A stretch of DNA of 64,000 bases, taken from positions 8,943,001-9,007,000 of the forward strand of contig JAVTVX010000027.1 in NCBI GenBank assembly GCA_033439265.1, written 5' to 3'. This DNA comes from Dillenia suffruticosa (Eukaryota; Streptophyta; Magnoliopsida; Dilleniales; Dilleniaceae). Made by a program: the position numbers and the translations under genes. Below are positions 25,440 through 36,660 of the stretch, in pieces (the first letter of the stretch is position 1; every line of letters starts with the position of its first letter). Under the pieces are notes generated by a model. That model saw only the letters and a program-made list of their open reading frames with translations. It ran no database searches and was not told the DNA's origin.

Positions 25440-25960
25440 TTGTCCGAATTGTTTATGTTTTATGGTTTTGAAATTGAAATTAGGGTTTTAAAATTGAAAA
25501 TTAAGGTTTTAAAATTAAAATTAGGGTTTTAAATTTAAAATTAGGGTTTTGAAATTACGATTTTAAAATTAAAATTAGGGTTTTAAATTTAAAATTAGGA
25601 TTTTGAAATTGAAACTAGGGTTTTAAATTTAAAATTAGGGTTTTGAAATTGAAATTAGGGTTTTAAAATTGAGATTAGGATTTTGAAATTGAAATTAGGG
25701 GTTTTAAAATTGGGATTAGGGTTTTGAAATTGAAATTAGGGTTTTGAAATTGAAATTAGGATTTTAAATTTAAAATTAGGGTTTTGAAATTGCAATTATG
25801 GTTTTAAATTTAAAAATAGGGTTTTGGAATAGAAATTAGGGTTTTGAAATTAGAGTTTTAAAATTGAAATTAGGGTGTTAAATTTAAAATTAAGGTTTTG
25901 AAATTGAAATTAGAGTTTTAAAATTGGGATTAAGGTTTTGAAATTGAAATTATGGTTTGT
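25440..25960 (+). repeat. Degenerate 20 bp minisatellite with TTAGGG cores
   Basis: About 25 tandem units of roughly TTAGGGTTTTGAAATTGAAA, alternating with TTAGGGTTTTAAATTTAAAA. The core resembles the plant telomere repeat TTTAGGG but the spacing is about 20 bp, so it is not true telomeric DNA. It sits between the left TIR and the transposase gene, in the presumed leader. Confidence 0.85.
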
Positions 25961-26045
25961 TGAAAACGAGTATCGATATAATATTGGATAAAAAATGGAT
26001 GTTGTGGTTGATAGCAGAATTAAATGACAAGAGTTTATTAAAATC

Positions 26046-28447
26046 TTGCATCCAAGAGTGGGTCAGAATATTGCATGTAAATATCCTCTCTGGTTTGGGC
26101 AATCTCTCTCTTATTATGTATTATTTATGGAGAATGATAAATTTTTACTTGAGATATTGTCACTTCCAAAATATATTGGGATTTTTATGACAGTTGAATT
26201 ATTTTTAGAAATAGAACCAATTGTGTCTCGACCTGTTGACCTACCCATGGTGGATTGCTCAAGTTGAGGCAAAGAAAATGTGGATGACATTCCGGGCAGT
26301 TCTGGACCTATTGAAAATAGTCCTGACATGATGGGTGATGGTGGTGAGAGAAATTTTTGTTATTACACTGAGCTATTGAGTAAAGGAAAAGTTGAAAATG
26401 ATTGGTTACAGTACGGTTCATTTCTTTCAGATAATGTTGCCTTGGGGCTAGTACGCGTACTCCCTATGAGGGGAAGGAGATAGATCCGGTAGATGCATTT
26501 GTTGTTGAAAAATCGGAGGGTGAAAGTGATGACCAGAATGTTGTTAATGAAAAAGATGAAATTGTCAAAGATGAAGAAAATCGGGTTGTTGAAGAGGAAG
26601 AGGAGATAACAAACTTACACACTATGGATGAAGGGGTCATGATGGTTGATGAGTATAATGATTATGATCGACCAACGTAGGATAATGATCAAATATCGGA
26701 GTTAAAAGTTAGGATGGTCTTTGTTTCGAAAGAACAAGTTCAACATATTGTTAAGTGTTTGTCGATGCGAGAGCACATGTACTTTAAAGTGTATGAAAGT
26801 TCTCCAACCATAAAGTTTGTGAGGTGTTTTTTGTACCATGAAAATAATTGTTTATGACATATTCGGTCTAAACTAAAGAACAACCATCAGTTTTAGGAAA
26901 TTACGAAGTTCAAAGCAAAACACACTTGTTTCCTTCAATTGTCTTTGGGGGATCATCCGAATGTGGACTCGAACATGGTCGTATTATTGGAAGTCATATC
27001 AAAGAAAATGTCGATTACAAAGTATGTGAAATGGTTGAGGATATGAGAACGTACGAGATAAATCTATTTTACAAAAAGGTTTGGATGGGACGTCGAAAAT
27101 CTATTGAAATGATGTAAGGTAATTGGGAGACATCTTACACATTGTTACCATAGTTTCTGGATGCTATACAGATAAGTAATTCTGGTACAATTGTTGATTG
27201 GAGGTTTACTGAATTATTGGGAGCTAATGAGAGGGTTTTTCACTCGATTTTTCTGAGCGTTCAAACCATGCATCGAAAACATTTAAACATTGCAAGCCGG
27301 TGATTAGGATTGACGGCACATTTCAGTACGGGAGATATAGGGAGAAAATTTTAATTGTCGTTGGAACCGATACAGCTAACCATATTGTTTCTTTGTGTTT
27401 TGCTATTGTCGATTAGGAGACAATTGTTAGTTAAGATTGGTTTTGTAGAACTTGATAGTGCAAATTATTGGTGATTGGCACGGGGTGTGTTTGATATCAG
27501 ATAGAGCGCTGAGTATAATGCGAGCCATAGAACGGAATGCTAATCTCCAACCACCACTTATCTATCACAGACTTTGTTTACGTCATGTGGAGACTATTTT
27601 TAGCCAACAATTCAAGAATAAACTACTAACAGAGTTGATGCATAAGGCGACCAAATAAAAACAGATAAGAAAATTTTATACCGTGATGAACAAGATGCAA
27701 GAGCTTAGTGAGCCCGGTTATAGGTGGTGGATGGAGATTCCGCTCGACAAATGGATTTTGTGTTATGATAGTGGACATAGATGGGGCAACATAACCACCA
27801 ATCGATCGGAATCATTTAATGGTGTGCTTAAAGGTGCAAGAAAACTGTCAATAACTGCATGTGTGTAGGTAAAATTGTACCGCATGGTTCAATTCTTTAA
27901 TAAGAATCGAGAACAAGTAGCTAATAGTATAAGCAACGGCAATATGTGGCTAACAAATATTATGAAAAAATTGGTGAGAAGAGTAGAAAGCCAAATTCCA
28001 TCGCGTCATTGTGTTTGATAGGTCTAGAGGTAAGTTTGAGATCATAATAGGATTTCATGATGGAAGGGACAGAAACAACCACACAGTCCTGTTAGATGTC
28101 TCATCATGTACATGTGAAAAATATACAATATTTAAACTCCTATGCTCACATATATGGAGAGTTTATGCAGATATGGGTCAGGAGTTTAGAACTTTTGTAG
28201 ACAGCCTCTATAATTGTCAATCTTTAGAGTTGACACACACAAGGACTATTGGCCCCTTCCTTGTTTCCATTTGGTACACAATATCTCATGGCTTAATAAC
28301 CAGCCAGGAACATCTCGAAATACGCAGATACACAATAAAATGGATAGAAGAAAAACTCAATGTTGTAAGGCATATGGTGAATACGGTCATAATTGTCATC
28401 ATTGCCCAAATATGGCTCGTTTACAAGCGAGGGCTAGACAAAATTGA
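26046..28447 (+). pseudogene. MURA-type MULE transposase, decayed
   Basis: Across several frames the translation follows a plant MURA protein: an acidic N-terminal region (26,470-26,660), FVRCFLYHENN near 26,815, then the transposase core. The three catalytic acidic residues are visible: Asp in RIDGTF (about 27,310), Asp in LISDRA (about 27,500) and Glu in TTNRSESFNGVLK (about 27,800). A SWIM zinc finger CTC..CSH follows near 28,110-28,150, then a CCHC knuckle of the form CxxxxGExGHNxxxCP near 28,350-28,410. In-frame stops (for example 27,117, 27,656 and 27,868) and frameshifts break it. The product would bind the TIRs and catalyse cut-and-paste transposition. It is upstream of, and co-oriented with, the plant mobile domain gene. 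Confidence 0.85.
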
Positions 28448-28590
28448 GGAGTTTGATATAAATACGTTATTGTTTTCATATTATGGATGTTAAACATTTT
28501 TATAAGTTATGATTTAACGTGATCATTTCAGTTTTTACTTGTTTTGACTATTTAGAAATGTTATTCTTATTTAATTTTGTCCTTTTAGAT

Positions 28591-31500
28591 ATGGAGTATA
28601 CTACTGTGGACTTCACTCCAGCCATACACCGATTTCAGTCTATCTAGGAGACTGGTTTAGATACCCCTCTAGAGGTGCGACGTTCGGACCGTGGATTTTG
28701 GCCTACTTGACCTCTTGATATTAAGCTACAGGAGATTTTGTTACGAGTTGGGTTTTATGGCGTGTATAGGTGTGGCCACATTCAGCATGATTATGCTCCT
28801 ATTACCGTATTTGTAGAACGGAAGAAAGAGGAGACCCATACTTTTCACTCACCCGTCGGTGAGATGATAATTACGTTACAGGATGTTTTGGTCCTACTAG
28901 GGTTGCCTGTAGATGGAGATGCAGTTATAGGAGTAGATTACTTTAGTTCTATTAGTGAGTAGAAAGACGTTTGTCGTGATTTGTTGGGTTTCTATCCTGT
29001 AGTAGAGGATTATTTTGGAGACCGTCTTAAGACGGATTTTCCTGCTTCACATCCTCTGGAGCCAGACTTAGATGCGACAGTAGTGGAGTTCCACGCACAC
29101 GATCACATTATGCAGCTTTTGGGTACTATTTTTGGGGATCAATCAAGATCGGGGGTTTAGCTTTGTTATTTGAAACTTTTACGAGATTTAAAGTGCGCGG
29201 GATAGTATAGTTGGGGCAGTGCTGTCTTGGTGACATTTTGTAGAGCTATGTTGGGCGTGTGTTGATAGAGTTAGACAGATTTGTGGTCCAGTTTTACTAG
29301 TACATGTATTTTATCTCTACTTTATTATTGAATTCTTTTTTTTAACAATACTTTATATAAATAATAGATTATTTATTCAATATATTTTCTCTGATCAGCT
29401 TTGGGCATGGGAGAGAGTTCCCATGTTTACCCCGATTAGGCATCATTATGTTGATTCGATGCTATCGGCTCCACACCTGCCCGTAAGGTCTAAAGGATCA
29501 CTGTACGAATTGTTGATTTATTTTATTTGTAAGTTATCTAAACTATCTTAATTTTGTTATTTTTAATGTTGACATTATTTTATTTGAACATGGTTGGGAT
29601 GTTTCTCATAGTTATGTACATACAGGGTAGTTTGTTCTTAGAACGTACAGGAATCAGTTGGATCACATGGGAGATACAGGGGTGAATAAAATTTTCTTTT
29701 ATTGACATGTCATTCAATTTATATATGTTTTACTAACACAATAATTTATTTTAGTTCATTTGGATGCCATATTCGCATGCTGACTTGATAGCGTTGCCTG
29801 CCTATTGTCTCATCGACAGTGATATATGACGTGCCGAGGTTCCCTTGATTTGTTTTGAGATAGTCGAATATCATTACCCTCAGAGGGTTATGAGACAGTT
29901 CGGACTTTTGCAGCGTGTTTCTTTTCTAGTACCTATGAACCAGAAGTTATATCGGACTAATTGACGTGGGAGGCAAGGGTACGATTGGGCGAGGAGACAT
30001 GCTGTACACTTGCAAGTGTGGGATAACTGGGCATACCACATTGTACAAGGTGATGACTATTTCGACGAGCCGAGGACTACATCTGACTATATGCGGTGGT
30101 ATCGTCAGATCACCCGTTTATATATTGCATCTCTTACCTATCGTTATCACCTCGGAAACCGATCCATTGAGACACAAATGGAGTATCTCGTAAGTCAATA
30201 CATGTTTTTAAGTTTACGTATGGTCGGGTTGTCGAAACCCTCAAATTAATACTGATTCCCCCAATGCAACAAACTGTAGCAATAGTGATTATCAGGTCGA
30301 ATTCCAAGGGAACTATGTTAATTTAACTCCTTAGTAAATGCCAAAATAAAATAGGGGGTTTATAAAATAAATTCCTAAACCAAAATTAAATAGCTAAAAT
30401 TAAAAGACAAATCAAATATACAAAAATACTAAAATTTAAAGAAGAAATTAAATTCACCAAACTCCGATCCAAGAGTTCATATATTTGATTGTCTTACTGA
30501 TCATTGGTTGAAAATATTATTCTTGCAATTCAAGCATTTAATCTTAAATCTATTAGGATAGCCATAATAAATCTTGTGTTTTCCTAAAATAATTGACCAA
30601 ACCCAGCATCCAGTCAAAACTTATCATTAATCGATTGGGCACGATAGCGTTTCATATCAAATAATGATAGCATTAAATTCTGTGAAAACAGTTAAATCAA
30701 AATACAAATAATCAGGATAGCTGTTACAATTATTCAATTTTGTTTTATCGATTCCTTAGGTTAAAATGAATATTGGCAAACGACTCATAAACATATATAA
30801 CCTATTTGCTACTCGTACCATTCATTCATGACAATTACGGATCACTGAAATCCTGGATGCAGTAGAAAAATTGATATTGAATTAAATTGTCAGATTAACC
30901 AATACCAATTCTTCATAAAAATAAATCAAGAATCGACGAATATTTGAATTAAAAATGCAAGAAATTAAATAAAATACATAAGCTCACAATGAAGAACAAT
31001 CGATTAAAATTCCCCTTGAATCAGAATAAAACTAGCCACTCATGGTGACTATGTTCTTGAGAATAAAAAAAAAATGTTCTTCAAAGAAAAATAAAGAAAA
31101 AAAATAAAACCTAAAACCTAAACAGATATTTTTGATGTAGCCGCCACAGCACTTGTGAATATATATATATATGAATAGTGTCGTGAACAGTAACGTGAAT
31201 AGTGGCTTCTAGGGTTAATAGGAAAGTCCTTCTTTTAATACTCTAGGTCTCCAAGATTCTTCCAAAATAATAGGAAAAAGATCCACCAAAATAGGAAAAT
31301 TTAGAAAATTTACTCCTAACAACAATTTTTACTTAAAGTAAAAATTCTTAAAATAAAATCTTCCACTTTTTGATACTTCTTCCTTTCCTTTGTAGGCCCA
31401 ATTGATATCTTGAACCATTTAATTCTAAAAACGACTCTTTAAGCCCATTTTGATCCAATCTTCATCTTTGATCCCTAAAAATAAAAAAGCCATAAAAACA

Positions 31501-32136
31501 ATTATTAGGGTACTAACCAATCCAAAATCAAACCATAATATCAACAATAAAAATGACAATTTGTGCATTATCAACGTAATGTTTTATAGTTATTCTACGT
31601 GTCCTACCCATTTATTCTTCTATAGTTGATGTAATATTTATTTCCTTTTATTTTTATAGTGTTTTGAGTTGGAAAATATGCACTTAATGGCGTTGGATAT
31701 ACTCGCTGAGGAATGAGTGGATCCGAGATTTGGACAGTTTAGAGATGCGTCATGGCGTGCAATTTTGTATGTCGGCCATGTGCCATTTGAAGATGCTGTT
31801 CCTTCGACATCCGCACACAGCTCTTTCGATATACCTTCGACCTCGGTTGCTGTGGATGATTATAATGAAGCGACGGAGCTAGTTCCATCATCTTCCTACC
31901 CCACTCCAACTCCGATATGTACCAACGATGTTGATGAGCTGCCACAACTTAGTGTTTACGAGTGGAGATGTCGTCGTTCTCGACATTCAGTTGATATTCC
32001 TCCAGTTGCATTTCCTAAGGTGCATGAGGGTGTACCATTATATGATATACCTTCATCTGCACCTGGTAGGCCAGCTCGTAGTCCCGTGAGGCGTCAACCA
32101 CAACGCTATGCTGGACGACTTTCTTGCGGCACTTAG
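28591..32136 (+). pseudogene. Plant mobile domain (PMD) protein gene within the MULE, decayed
   Basis: From an ATG at 28,591 the broken frame gives LLRVGFYGVYRCGHIQHDYA, then THTFHSPVGEMIITLQDVLV, LLGLPVDGDAVIG, YSWGSAVL, LWAWERVPMF, RTYRNQLDHM, LICFEIVEYHYPQRVMRQFG, YDWARRHAVHLQVWDNWA and MEYL, the ordered landmarks of the plant mobile domain. A likely intron ends in CAG at 29,399. Another begins GTAAGT at 30,190 and has been enlarged by an LTR at 30,221-31,573. The last exon (to the stop at 32,134-32,136) encodes a Pro/Ser-rich tail ending RRQPQRYAGRLSCGT. Host PMD proteins (MAIN, MAIL1) act in the nucleus in silencing and development; what element-borne copies do is unknown. Stops near 28,650, 28,960 and 29,160 show decay. 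Confidence 0.8.
30221..31573 (-). mobile_element. Solo LTR (1,353 bp) nested in the PMD gene intron
   Basis: The segment starts TGGTCGGG and ends GCATTATCA, and is flanked by a perfect 5 bp duplication, ACGTA at 30,216-30,220 and 31,574-31,578. TG...CA ends with a 5 bp duplication and no internal coding region indicate a solo LTR left by LTR-LTR recombination. Its 30,230-30,320 portion, read in reverse complement, resembles the 3' part of plant Ty3-type LTRs (GGAATTCGACC motif), so minus orientation is suggested. It could instead be a short non-autonomous element. Confidence 0.75.
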
Positions 32137-32639
32137 CATACATTTCCCATTTTATTTGTTTTAAATTTAAATTTTGTAGTCATTAACTTCATTTTTTATA
32201 AAGTAATTTTATTTATTATCTTTTTCTTGTTGTATATTTCTTATGTAATTCAACATTTATAAATATTTAAGTTTATGTTAATTGTTGTATATTTTTTTTT
32301 AAAGGTGATGTATTTTTATTGACATTATGTGGTGATTTTGGTTCAAAATAGTGTTGTTGGTTTATGGTATTTCGGTTGTTTGTGTTTAATTGTCTTTGCT
32401 TCTTTTCATCTAGTACTCTGGAGTATTGGTGATGGTACTCACACTATTGGTTTGGCGGTGTTTCGAGATTGCTTTATTTGTATTCGGTATAAGTAGACTG
32501 GTGATATTTTGACTGTTTTAATGGGTGAATTTGGTTTTGTGATTGTCCTGAGAATCGGATACAAGTAGGTGCACTTTCTAGATGTAGGCAAGGGCATGGG
32601 TTGCAGATCTGCGTGCTGGTAATGGGAGAGGCATGTTTC

Positions 32640-32855
32640 GCACTCTCTAACTTCGAAATTAGTTACGCACTCACAGAGTGCGAAACATGGTCTCAAAAAA
32701 AAAATAATAAATAAAATGGTTAAAAAAACCTTAAAAAGAGCATTAAAAAATTCTTGATTTCGCACTCTCAGAGCGCGAAATCGATAATTTGGGAATAAAA
32801 AAATATCATATTTAAATAATTTTTTTTAATTACCAATATTTTGGTAAATGACCCC
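32640..32855 (-). repeat. Right terminal inverted repeat of the MULE
   Basis: Reverse complement of the left terminal repeat, with the same series of CGCACTCT/GAGTGCG palindromes (near 32,636-32,659, 32,665-32,690 and 32,755-32,782). It ends in GGTAAATGACCCC before the target duplication. Confidence 0.85.
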
Positions 32856-34501
32856 AACAATATCCTATTTATGAGAGTTGTGACCCTCTAGGACATTTGT
32901 TGAAATCTTTTTAATAGTTTTCTACTCATTATAGTATTTTTTATAGTATATCTATATTTTTAAATTTTATCAAAATTGATTTAAGAACGAATGTATCAAC
33001 TCTGACCTCATTTTCTATTTTGAAAATAAATCTTTACTATAAAAGAAAACAGTTGAATTAAAACATGTTACAACAATAAATTACAATAATTGAATGGCAT
33101 TTGTTCTTTCGATATTGAAAATAAATCATATAACAATAAATGAATGTATTAGTATATTAATGAAAGATTTTATTTGTTCCATCGATGTCGCAAGGATAAT
33201 GCATCAGTCCCTATGATCAAGAGGACGAAATCGTAAACTCTTAACCATAAGACTACCGAAATTGGTTAGTATCTGTGACTCCTATGTAACAAGCTATAAC
33301 TCAGCATTGAAGGACACTACTATTCATGGAGATCATAGGTCTCATATGTCCTTAAGAGTAGTCATCTCTCTTCTTCAAGTATTTTGAAAATCATCAACGG
33401 TAAAATATGATATAATACATTAATAAACGAACAAATTTAATATGTTTATAATTAATATTTAGTTTTGATATATTACCAAATGTATTGTCCTACAATATAG
33501 AGATTCCTTCTTCAATCGAACACTAATCAATAGGTGGAAAAGATGCTTTCTTGGATGATTCCCTAGTTCTGATTCCTTTAACTTTTTTCTCTTTCTTTAT
33601 ATATGTTTCTAGCATAAAAATTAAATGTTTATAACATATGTTAGTTTGGTATAAGCGAACATGTAAAATCTATAATAGATAATATATAATGAATGAGTAT
33701 TATTTACATTAAACCAATATACAATTATATATTAAATAACTAACTAATCACTTTTCAAACTTACCATCATATTTTTATCAATGTCTATCATTCAAACATA
33801 TATATACACAAAATATGCAAACTAATATATATACATGTATGTCTGTCTATCATTGAAATCAATATACAGATCCATTTTTGTTAAACATGCAATCTTTTGT
33901 TATATGTTACTAAACTAATAGCAAATTTCTAAATTATAAACAAATTATACATATATACATATATGCCTATATATATACACATAAAAATAAATTAGTCAAC
34001 ATAAACATTTTAAAAATTTGTTTTGCAAGTAAATATTATCTTTTATTAATAAAAGTAAATGTTCTCTCTAAACCCTTAAAAATAATACATGTATAACATA
34101 TATACATATAAAAAGTATTGATTGTCTTGTGTCTTTGATCATATATTGCTTTCCCCATTTATATTTCCTTTGTCAAAAAAAAAAATCAAAGAAAAACCCA
34201 TAAGCCAATCATTAATTCATTAATATGATTGTTGGAGTTGAACCAAGAGGATTAGCATCATGTTAGCCATATAATGTATAGACACCAACCTAAATCACAG
34301 TGAATAAGATAAATCTAATACATATATGCTTCATAATGTAATTGCAAAAAGGAAGCCATTGAAATTTTAACATTAATTAATCTAGAAGTTGTGTGAGGGC
34401 TTGTCTAAGGCCAGAGTCAAACAAGAAAAAGTTGAAAATGATGCAATCTGGTTCTGCCCACCAAGAGAAAGAAAAACAAGTAGATATCAACATGACAATG
34501 C

Positions 34502-34506
<5 letters not shown>

Positions 34507-34551
<45 letters not shown>

Positions 34552-34591
34552 TATACACACCCACACACCCACACACACACACACACACACA
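34507..34591. repeat. Compound microsatellite (CT)n then (CA)n
   Basis: Direct reading: about 20 CT units to 34,547, a short spacer, then CA units to 34,591. Confidence 0.95.
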
Positions 34592-34767
34592 TATATTATT
34601 AATAAAAGTATACATGAAATAGCAATATTTATATAATTTATTAATAATAATTGTTAATACTTATCCTCTATATACATTACTTTAAAAAATTATTAATAAT
34701 TGTTAATAATTTATATGCATTTACATATAAGAAATAATATATGTTAACAAAAAAATTATTAACTAAA

Positions 34768-34769
<2 letters not shown>

Positions 34770-34804
<35 letters not shown>
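34770..34804. repeat. (TA)n microsatellite
   Basis: Uninterrupted alternating TA run. Confidence 0.95.
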
Positions 34805-34807
<3 letters not shown>

Positions 34808-35519
34808 TATACACATATATATTATTAATAAAAGTACATATGAGACTTACTTATGTATATAGCAACACTTATATCATTTATTAACAATAATTGTTAATAT
34901 TTATCTTTTTATGTATTACTTTTAAAAATTGTTAATAATTATTAATAATTTATATGCACTACATATAAAAAAGAAATTTATGTTAATAAAACAATTATTA
35001 AGTAAAGATAATATATAGTATATATACATATATATTATAATTGAAAGTATAAATGGAATTTATTTATGTATATAGCACATTTATATAATTTTTTGTTAAT
35101 ATTGTTTTTTATATGTATTACTTTTAAAAACATTTAAAAATTGTTAATAATCTTTTATTGGTATACATGAGATTTATTTTACATAAGTATTTACTTTTAT
35201 TAATAAAAATAAACAAACGCTAAGTCAGAAATTTTAAACACTAAACCCTAAATCAAAAATTCTAATTTTATCTTAAACCCTAATTTTAACCTAATTATAT
35301 CATGAAAATATGAAAAGTTTCTAATTTAATCTTAAATTAACCTAAATTCATCCTTATTTTGTCCTAATTTTACACTAATCTTTTCCTACCCTAAACTCTA
35401 GTCATGTATGGACATATCTCCTAGCTACTTCCTTCGATGGCGGGGTACAGCAGCAGCGTCTGTTGTCCAAGGATCTTCACATGTAGCAATGATGGTGAAT
35501 GGAGAGAGTGGCAGAGGAG

Positions 35520-35551
<32 letters not shown>

Positions 35552-35580
35552 AAAACTGAGAGAGAGAGAGAGAGAGAGGA
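35520..35580. repeat. A(31) run followed by (GA)n
   Basis: A homopolymer of about 31 A, a short CAAAACT spacer, then about eleven GA units. Confidence 0.95.
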
Positions 35581-35984
35581 GAGAAGTCGGAGTTTTTTAA
35601 AATAGTCTCCCAACGTTTCTCTTGTAAATGTCATGAAATATGCTGACGTTTTTAAGTAAAAACGTTAGTATATGTATTTTAAATTCCACCAATATTTCAC
35701 TGAAATGCTAGGTTTTTCCGACATTTTTTTTCTCTTAAGCATAAAAAAAATTGGTTGTTATGATATTTTTGACAAATAAAAAGTTTGGGAAATAAAAATA
35801 TTAATGATAAAATATTAAATATCGGGAAAAGATCATTGGGAAAAAAAAACATTATTTTTTGTAGTGAATATTAAGAAAATATTGCGTATAATGGGACCAA
35901 AATTTTAATGAATTTCTTGGCATTTCTAATCAAACTCCATGCTTCCTAACCCAATACTTTTTAGGCGCACTCACCCTCATTATC

Positions 35985-36660
35985 AATTTCCAACCAGAAA
36001 TACAAGGATAAAATTCCCTAAGTTTGATGGTAATGATTTTTATAAGTGAGAGCAATTCCTTCTTTTGGCTAATGGGACTCAAGTCATGTTCGGATTTGAT
36101 CTTAAAAAAAATATTCTTAAAAAGACATATTATGCGAAAAAATTACAAATCTGACCGATATTTGTCGAGTTTTCAAGATACGATAAATTCGAGAGCTTTC
36201 TGCAAAGCTCGCCCTCTTCTTTCTCATTCTATTCTCTTCTCTTTCTCTTTTCTTCTCTTCTCTTCACCCCGCGGCCGAAACCCCTAGCCCTAACCTAATA
36301 TGGCAACCTTCTGCACTTTTTGACGGATGTCCTCACCACTGCAACCGATGCAAAGTTCAAACTTCATGACTTTGAGAAAACTTTGAAATTTGTCGAGTTT
36401 TGAAAACTCAACAGATTTGAATAAGGTTTGTAATTTTTTTCTCACTATGTGTCTTTTTGAGAATTTTTTTTTTTTTTTCTTTTGAGATCAAATCCGAACA
36501 TGACTCATGGGACTCCTCATAAACTTAAGGTTCAAGCTGCAGCCATAAACCAGGAGGAAAGGAAAGGGTTCTGCAGTGGCACCAAAATTTTGTCAGCTTC
36601 AAGGGTGTTTGGTTCCTTACCTTCATATAGAATTAGGCGGTAGCCCATGGTGAAAGTTTT
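35985..36660 (+). pseudogene. Ty3-type retrotransposon gag relic, split by a MITE
   Basis: Reading 35,985-36,080 and then 36,516 onward (skipping the MITE and one duplication copy) gives RIKFPKFDGNDFYK, a stop, then LLLANGTPHKLKVQAAAI. This is the conserved N-terminal part of plant retrotransposon Gag proteins (KxPxFDGxDPxxW ... LxGxxxxAA). The translation is continuous only when the MITE is removed. It degenerates after about 36,600. No LTRs were assigned. Confidence 0.6.
36081..36506. mobile_element. 426 bp Mutator-type MITE
   Basis: About 120 bp terminal inverted repeats begin (A/G)AGTCATGTTCGGATTTGATC at both ends, and the element is flanked by a perfect 9 bp duplication, ATGGGACTC (36,072-36,080 and 36,507-36,515). 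There is no coding capacity. A 9 bp duplication with long TIRs points to mobilisation by a MULE transposase. The TIRs do not resemble those of the 7.9 kb MULE at 24,941. Confidence 0.85.

Larger units (their letters stand above)
24941..32855 (+). mobile_element. 7.9 kb Mutator-like element (MULE) carrying MURA and a plant mobile domain gene
   Basis: The ends are long inverted repeats: 24,941-25,135 matches the reverse complement of 32,640-32,855 through ATTTA(T/C)CAAAATATTGG and about 200 bp more, with scattered differences. Flanking bases are AACAATGT (24,933-24,940) and AACAATAT (32,856-32,863), a near-identical 8 bp duplication; 9 bp if the terminal C is counted differently. Inside, in order: 5' leader, TTAGGG-rich minisatellite, MURA pseudogene, plant mobile domain pseudogene with a nested LTR, then AT-rich 3' DNA. 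Long TIRs, about 9 bp duplications and MURA define MULEs; plant mobile domain genes are known to travel in such elements. Both genes carry stops and frameshifts, so this copy is not autonomous now. Confidence 0.85.
32864..35866. other. AT-rich intergenic block with microsatellites and a CACTA-like end
   Basis: No gene seen. Dispersed copies of an ATTATTAATAAAAGTA-type motif occur at about 34,590, 34,818 and 35,030. The end at 35,860-35,866 reads TTTTTTGTAGTG, the reverse complement of CACTACAAAAAA, typical of a CACTA transposon end. The preceding 250 bp contains ACGTT/AACGT subterminal motifs. No matching left end was found. Confidence 0.45.

Noticed and set aside
25440-25960. Interstitial telomere array
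   Set aside because: Unit length is about 20 bp with TTAGGG only as a core; true plant telomere repeats are 7 bp and head-to-tail.
34377-34622. Short frames over the CT/CA microsatellite
   Set aside because: Translations are dipeptide repeats from the microsatellite only.
35408-35605. Possible retroposon tail (A-run plus GA repeat) with a 65-codon frame
   Set aside because: No SINE promoter boxes or target duplication seen; the frame depends on the microsatellite.
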